Part shown: piece after piece, positions 63,085 through 64,000 of the stretch
Layout of the letters: each line of letters begins with the position of its first letter
Position numbering within the stretch: the stretch's first letter is position 1
Notes under the pieces: generated by a model
Databases searched by the model: none
Seen by the model: the letters and a program-made list of their open reading frames with translations, nothing else
What the model was told of the DNA's origin: nothing
Program-made: the position numbers and the translations under genes
Source of the DNA: Coenobita brevimanus
Lineage: Eukaryota; Arthropoda; Malacostraca; Decapoda; Coenobitidae
Direction: 5' to 3'
Length of the DNA: 64,000 bases
Assembly: GCA_032717465.1 (NCBI GenBank)
Contig: CM064713.1
Coordinates: forward strand, 9,265,950 to 9,329,949

Positions 63085-63410
63085 AGAAAACTGTGAAAAC
63101 CTTCGGGAAGTGAACGAAAATCTGGGACATGAGACACCTTGACTTCACCCTTTCACATACCATCTGTCAGTTCACCACTTGCTGTCATAACGAATGGACG
63201 TACGATTTTTTCGCTCGTGGCCATGCCTAAAAACACATAGTTACACCTATTATCTCGACCCAGACAGAAAATGCAATCTTTTTCCTCCCTTGCAAAGCAC
63301 ATACAACCACCCTGTTTACGAGACAGCAATATATATTGCGAAAATAACAAGGTAAAATGATAAAGATGAACGTAAAATGATAAAGATGAACATGTTATTA
63401 TAGAAAAAAT
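63085..63410. repeat. Diverged tandem duplication, unit 2
   Basis: It contains the same order of words as unit 1 (GGGAAGTGAACGAAAATC, GATTTTTTCGCTCGTGGCC, TTATCTCGACCCAGACAG). The minus-strand frame 63455-63153 reads CFAREEKDCIFCLGRDNR and VFLGMATSEKIVRP. Most codon differences between the units change the amino acid, so selection on a protein is not evident. Confidence 0.75.
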
Positions 63411-64000
63411 ATTTTTTCCCCCGTCTGTAAACTTATTTCTGCTTTGTATCTGCATTCGTAATAATTAGACTTCTGAAACTGCATTACGATTCTATTTTTA
63501 GCCATGCTCGTGGTGTGGGAGCTCGAAGTTGCGACTCAACCTCCACATTAGTAATCGGATCTGACCCTCCACTTTATTCTCCCGTGGCAGAGTCTAACCT
63601 TGGAGGACGTGCAGTTTTCTCATTTAGGACCGAAAATTCAACTCTTTCGCTCCCTTTTCCAAGCATGAGCCCAACGATAACGTAAAAAATAACTCGAAAC
63701 TACCATAAACATATTTTATATCAAAAAAGTGAAAAAGTATTCATAACAATTTTTTTTCCAGCATTTCCTAACAGATTATGTACTGAAATCATTCGATATC
63801 ATCATATATATGCACAACATTTCAGCACCGTTCGTATTGTTTTGGGAAGTAAAAAAAAAAAAAAAAAACCTGCCCAGTTGCGTTGCGGCAGCGCCCCTGG
63901 GCGTCATATCGGTTGCTATTTCTGCAACTTCCGCGCTCCACTGCAAGCAATAAAATGCGTCCAGGAAGCTGGGATTTGCACTGTTAGGTGCATCTGAACT
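63411..64000. other. Unassigned end of window
   Basis: No gene was recognised. Includes an A-run at 63850-63868. Confidence 0.5.

Overview
The window looks like repeat-dense animal DNA, most likely from an arthropod and plausibly a decapod crustacean. The reasons are indirect: very many long (GT)n, (AC)n, (TA)n, (GATA)n and (AAT)n arrays, several non-LTR retrotransposon groups, a DIRS-type element, Tigger and Tc1 relics, tRNA-derived short repeats and TA-rich spacers. No operons, ribosome binding sites or compact coding occur, so it is not bacterial or phage DNA. I recognise no complete host protein-coding gene. Nearly every supportable coding stretch belongs to a mobile element, and almost all are 5'-truncated or broken by stops and frameshifts.

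Layout. 1-4802 and 16890-21694 are two nearly identical direct copies of one ~4.8 kb block. The block holds the 3' end of an RTE-like LINE (family A), a short tandem repeat with a nuclear-receptor-type motif, a dead RTE-like fragment (family B) and ~2.8 kb of noncoding DNA. Between the copies lie an RTE-like C-terminal fragment (family C, 4822-5406), a diverged ~1.5 kb tandem duplication (5527-8630), an 897-bp inverted-repeat element with TTA target duplications (8709-9605), an I-group LINE with gag-like ORF1 and an internally deleted ORF2 (about 8632-12457), a 75-bp tandem repeat, a MITE family, and family A itself (15193-17578). 

21695-30120 holds tRNA-derived SINEs, another family B copy (23431-24345), a candidate core promoter and first exon (24500-24627), and more MITEs. 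30351-33240 and 41640-44676 are two minus-strand copies of one Jockey/CR1-group LINE. Between them are a decayed RTE/CFDP2-type LINE (34985-38760), a Tc1-like fragment (39099-39540) and another MITE. 47570-52000 is a decayed DIRS-type retrotransposon (reverse transcriptase, RNase H, tyrosine recombinase) interrupted by a GGATCC-rich repeat. 52226-55378 holds SINEs. 56305-57790 is a CR1-like LINE carrying a nested family B fragment. 58255-62670 is a Tigger-like DNA transposon split by a nest of insertions, including a 751-bp piggyBac-like element at TTAA and a Jockey/L2-like LINE. 62720-63410 is a diverged tandem duplication.

The sequences do not cooperate as a pathway. They form a layered record of insertions, and several insertions can be ordered in time because target duplications, an interrupted reading frame or an uninterrupted neighbouring repeat show the empty site. 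I found no convincing new biological system. The best leads are the long near-identical duplication, the CpG-dense fold-back element, the 751-bp TTAA element, the in-frame deleted LINE ORF and the candidate promoter near 24.5 kb.
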